Assembly: GCA_022605955.1 (NCBI GenBank)
Contig: JAKCOZ010000020.1
Location: 2,469,001-2,533,000 of the forward strand
From: Rallus limicola
Lineage: Eukaryota; Chordata; Aves; Gruiformes; Rallidae
DNA length: 64,000 bases
Direction: 5' to 3'
The translations under genes were made by a program, and so were the position numbers. Shown in pieces: positions 61,953-64,000 of this stretch. The first letter of the stretch is position 1. Every line of letters starts with the position of its first letter. The notes under the pieces are model-generated. The model saw only the letters and a list, made by a program, of their open reading frames with translations, had not been told where the DNA came from and did not search any database.

Positions 61953-62240
61953 ACTTCCTTAAAAAACGTTATTTCCTATGTAGGTGAAATCTGAGCAAAT
62001 CCCTGAGTCATTTCCAGTTCTAACAGCCAAGCGCCTTCTGTGCATTTTCCATATTTAATCAAACATGAACAGTTCCCCCTGAAGTGAAAGGGATTTAATC
62101 TATGGTGTCTTTAGATATGTTGGGACTTTTATGATGCCTGTGATCTTAAAATGTACTTTTCCTCTGCACAACTCACAAGGTGTTCCAAAAGGTTAAGGAT
62201 AGCCAGATTGACAATTGGCAGTCATCAGTGTCATTTGCCA
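61953..62240. other. Unique DNA, nothing recognised
   Basis: A short interval between the 92-bp duplication and the MIR-like element. I see no gene or repeat in it. Confidence 0.6.
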
Positions 62241-62320
62241 CCATTTTAGAGGTGGGAAAATTGAGGCACAGGGAGGTTAAGACATCTGATGCTGATGTGG
62301 TGAGAGTGATAATCCAGAGA
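62241..62320 (-). mobile_element. MIR-like ancient SINE remnant, minus strand
   Basis: CCATTTTAGAGGTGGGAAAA followed by TTGAGGCACAGGGAGGTTAA reads as the reverse complement of the conserved MIR core (CTTAACCTCTCTGTGCCTCA..TTTCC). About 33 of the first 40 positions agree with the family pattern as I know it. After 62281 the match fades. The later ..ATAATCCAGAG may be the decayed tRNA-head side. MIR/CORE-SINE elements are old amniote-wide repeats, so a heavily diverged copy in a bird is plausible. It is not functional as a transposon. Confidence 0.65.
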
Positions 62321-62889
62321 TGAAATCACTGTTCTTCTAAATGGGAACATCTGCTGACTTCAGTTGAGCTAGCAGTGCCACTACAGACTCTGAACCTTAT
62401 TTTTTACACTTCTGTAGTCTCTTCATATAGTGAGGAAAGAAAAATCCATTTAACTTCCTGAATTACAAAAGCAACATAACTCTTCTCCTGCCACAAGAAA
62501 CAGAGTTCCTTTTTGCTGTTATGCAGCAAAACCAATACTTCCAAACCCATGATGCTGCAGATTCATGGCTTTAAGGGATCCAGGAATAATCAGAACACTA
62601 CATCTTTCAGAGGCCCATTAAGCATAGTGAAATAATCCGACTTTTTAAAAATCATAAAATACATAGTAGACCCTGGATTGGAAGACTTTTGAGTTTCTCA
62701 TATTGTTTAGTGCTTGAGAGAAAAGTCAATATAACACTAAATTTTGGCTTGATTTCCCCTGTATAGAGATGCACATTTCTTGTCTGGTGAGACTCCCGTG
62801 TTTTTCAGAGGCAAAAAGTATCCTTTCCCAAGCCTGAATTCTGTTATGCTTCAGCAGTTATTTGAGTAAAGATGTATAGTATATACTAC

Positions 62890-63004
62890 ATATAAATATA
62901 TATGACTATAGCATACCTATATACTATAGTATACTATATATACCTATATATGACTATATTTATATATGAGTATATAGGTATGCTATAGTCATATATATTT
63001 ATAT
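62890..63004. repeat. Perfect 36-bp inverted repeat, 43-bp spacer
   Basis: The left arm 62890-62925 is the exact reverse complement of the right arm 62969-63004. Pairing fails immediately outside (62889/63005) and inside (62926/62968). The arms contain TGACTATAGCATACCTATA and its complement. The spacer is also rich in TATA words, so alternative pairings exist. In single-stranded form this would fold into a long hairpin; in duplex DNA it is a candidate cruciform. Confidence 0.95.
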
Positions 63005-63146
63005 ATTATATATATAATATATATAATGACTAGATATAATTTATAATATATAATATATTTTTATATATATGACTATAGCATACCTATATACTATAGTATA
63101 TAGCATATGGATAAAATATTTATATATTTATATATGGATAAAAAAG

Positions 63147-63207
63147 GGATTTATTTTTTATCAGCTGTTCAGAGTAAATTATTATATTTACATATTTTAC
63201 AGATTAT
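63147..63207 (+). repeat. 61-bp sequence duplicated from 59810-59870 (copy B)
   Basis: This is the second copy of the block at 59810-59870, same orientation, 57 of 61 identical. The TATA-rich array surrounds it on both sides, and it is the only clearly non-array sequence inside. The array unit TATAAATATATATGAC resumes at 63210. Confidence 0.9.
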
Positions 63208-63618
63208 AGTATAAATATATATGACTATAGCATACCTATATACTATAGTATATAGTATAGTATAAATATATATGACTATAGTATACTATATGGGTATATT
63301 ATAGTCATATATATATAAGTATGTGTATATATATACACAATAGCATATATAGTATACTATATATAGCTAGTACACTATATACCTATCTATGCTATAGTAT
63401 ATATAGTATACTATATATAGAGGTATATAGGTACTATATAGAGAGAGTATACTACCTATATATATAGTATACTATACTATATATAGTATATACAGTATAC
63501 TATATATACTATATATAGAGTATGCTACCTATATAGTATATATATAGTATACTATACTATATATATATATGCACTATATATATAGGTATATAGGTACTAT
63601 ATAGTATATTATATATTA

Positions 63619-64000
63619 CATTTGGCTATATTAGGTAGCCAAACCAGCCCTTACTGGGAGGGGTGGCTGTTTCAATCCCTCTCCCCATTTTCACCTGAAA
63701 GAAAATACATTGTGTAAAACAGTAATGAAAGTTTTCTGTCCTTTGCTGTGCTTCACGCTTGCAGCCCAAGGCACACTGAAAGATGATGAAGAACCCTTTT
63801 TTCTTGCCAGAAGGCATATCATCAATATTGTCAGCTTTCCTCATTGCTGATGTCTATTTTCTTGATCAGTGATTTTTCCCTCCCTCAAACGTTGTTGAGG
63901 TAAATGTAAAGGCAGCATCCAGAGGTTGTATTTGTAAACAGCCCTCTGCTATTTTGAATGATAGCTATGGGACATCTTGCTGGTGTCTGTATAAACACTT
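63619..64000. other. Unique DNA to window end, nothing recognised
   Basis: Ordinary mixed-composition sequence. A 72-codon minus frame (63626-63844) has no recognisable motif. No gene or repeat was identified. Confidence 0.6.

Larger units (their letters stand above)
62875..63618. repeat. TATA/CTATAG-rich array with direct and inverted repeats
   Basis: About 740 bp almost wholly of A and T, with regularly spaced C and G in TATAGTATACTATA, GACTATAGCATACC and GGTATGCTATAGTC words. A block with core ATGACTATAGCATACCTATA occurs three times in direct orientation. 62891-62933 equals 63210-63252 over 43 bp, and 62896-62933 equals 63063-63100 over 38 bp. Once it is inverted. A shortened version (GACTATAGTATACTATA) lies near 63274. 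Most of the array is self-complementary at short range. A non-repetitive 61-bp block (63147-63207) interrupts it. The structure suggests growth by slippage plus hairpin-mediated duplication. Assembly in such sequence can be unreliable. Confidence 0.95.

Noticed and set aside
62875..63618. Centromeric satellite
   Set aside because: The array is under 1 kb, irregular in unit length and flanked by unique DNA, which is unlike a centromeric array.

Overview
This window looks like vertebrate nuclear DNA, almost certainly from a bird. Eight 3'-truncated CR1 LINE copies end in the avian-type tail (TCATAGAAT / ATTCTATGA). No mammalian Alu, B1 or L1 sequence is seen. The DNA is AT-rich, with no CpG island and no operons or ribosome-binding sites. 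Every open reading frame is short. None longer than about 120 codons begins with ATG, and none outside CR1 resembles a protein family I recognise. I find no protein-coding gene, rRNA, intact tRNA or CRISPR array. The window is best read as intergenic DNA or the inside of a very large intron.

Layout. 1-4.4 kb: unique DNA with a seven-copy 22-bp minisatellite (369-522). 4.4-13.5 kb: three CR1 copies (4452 +, 10139 -, 13170 +) in unique DNA, a G11/GAA/A tract and a 12-bp triplication. 13.5-24 kb: unique DNA with the longest unrecognised ORF (15026-15382), a T/G-rich tract (15548-15660) and a GC-richer patch that looks like an enhancer or exon (17912-18104). 24.1-24.4 kb: a short CR1 tail and a 21-bp duplication. 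24.6-43.4 kb: a long gene-free stretch with pure C-runs near 33.1 and 34.3 kb, another T/G tract (37.3 kb) and a tRNA-like A-box remnant (41.24 kb). 43.5-58.2 kb: two old CR1 copies (43494 -, 55591 -), a TG/TA microsatellite (45.78 kb), CpG-bearing unique patches near 46.3 and 50.3 kb, and a weak TATA-plus-donor candidate near 48.5 kb. 58.2-60.4 kb: the two longest CR1 copies, both minus, with remnants of the CR1 ORF2 C-terminus. 61.7-64 kb: a 92-bp tandem duplication, a MIR-like ancient SINE, and a ~740-bp TATA/CTATAG-rich array containing a 36-bp perfect inverted repeat and a second copy of a 61-bp sequence found 3.3 kb upstream.

The genes do not work together, because none is visible. The informative content is repeat history (CR1, ancient SINEs, local duplications) plus a few patches that may be regulatory. 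The most unusual structure is the AT-rich inverted-repeat array at 62.88-63.62 kb. I found no convincing new biological system.
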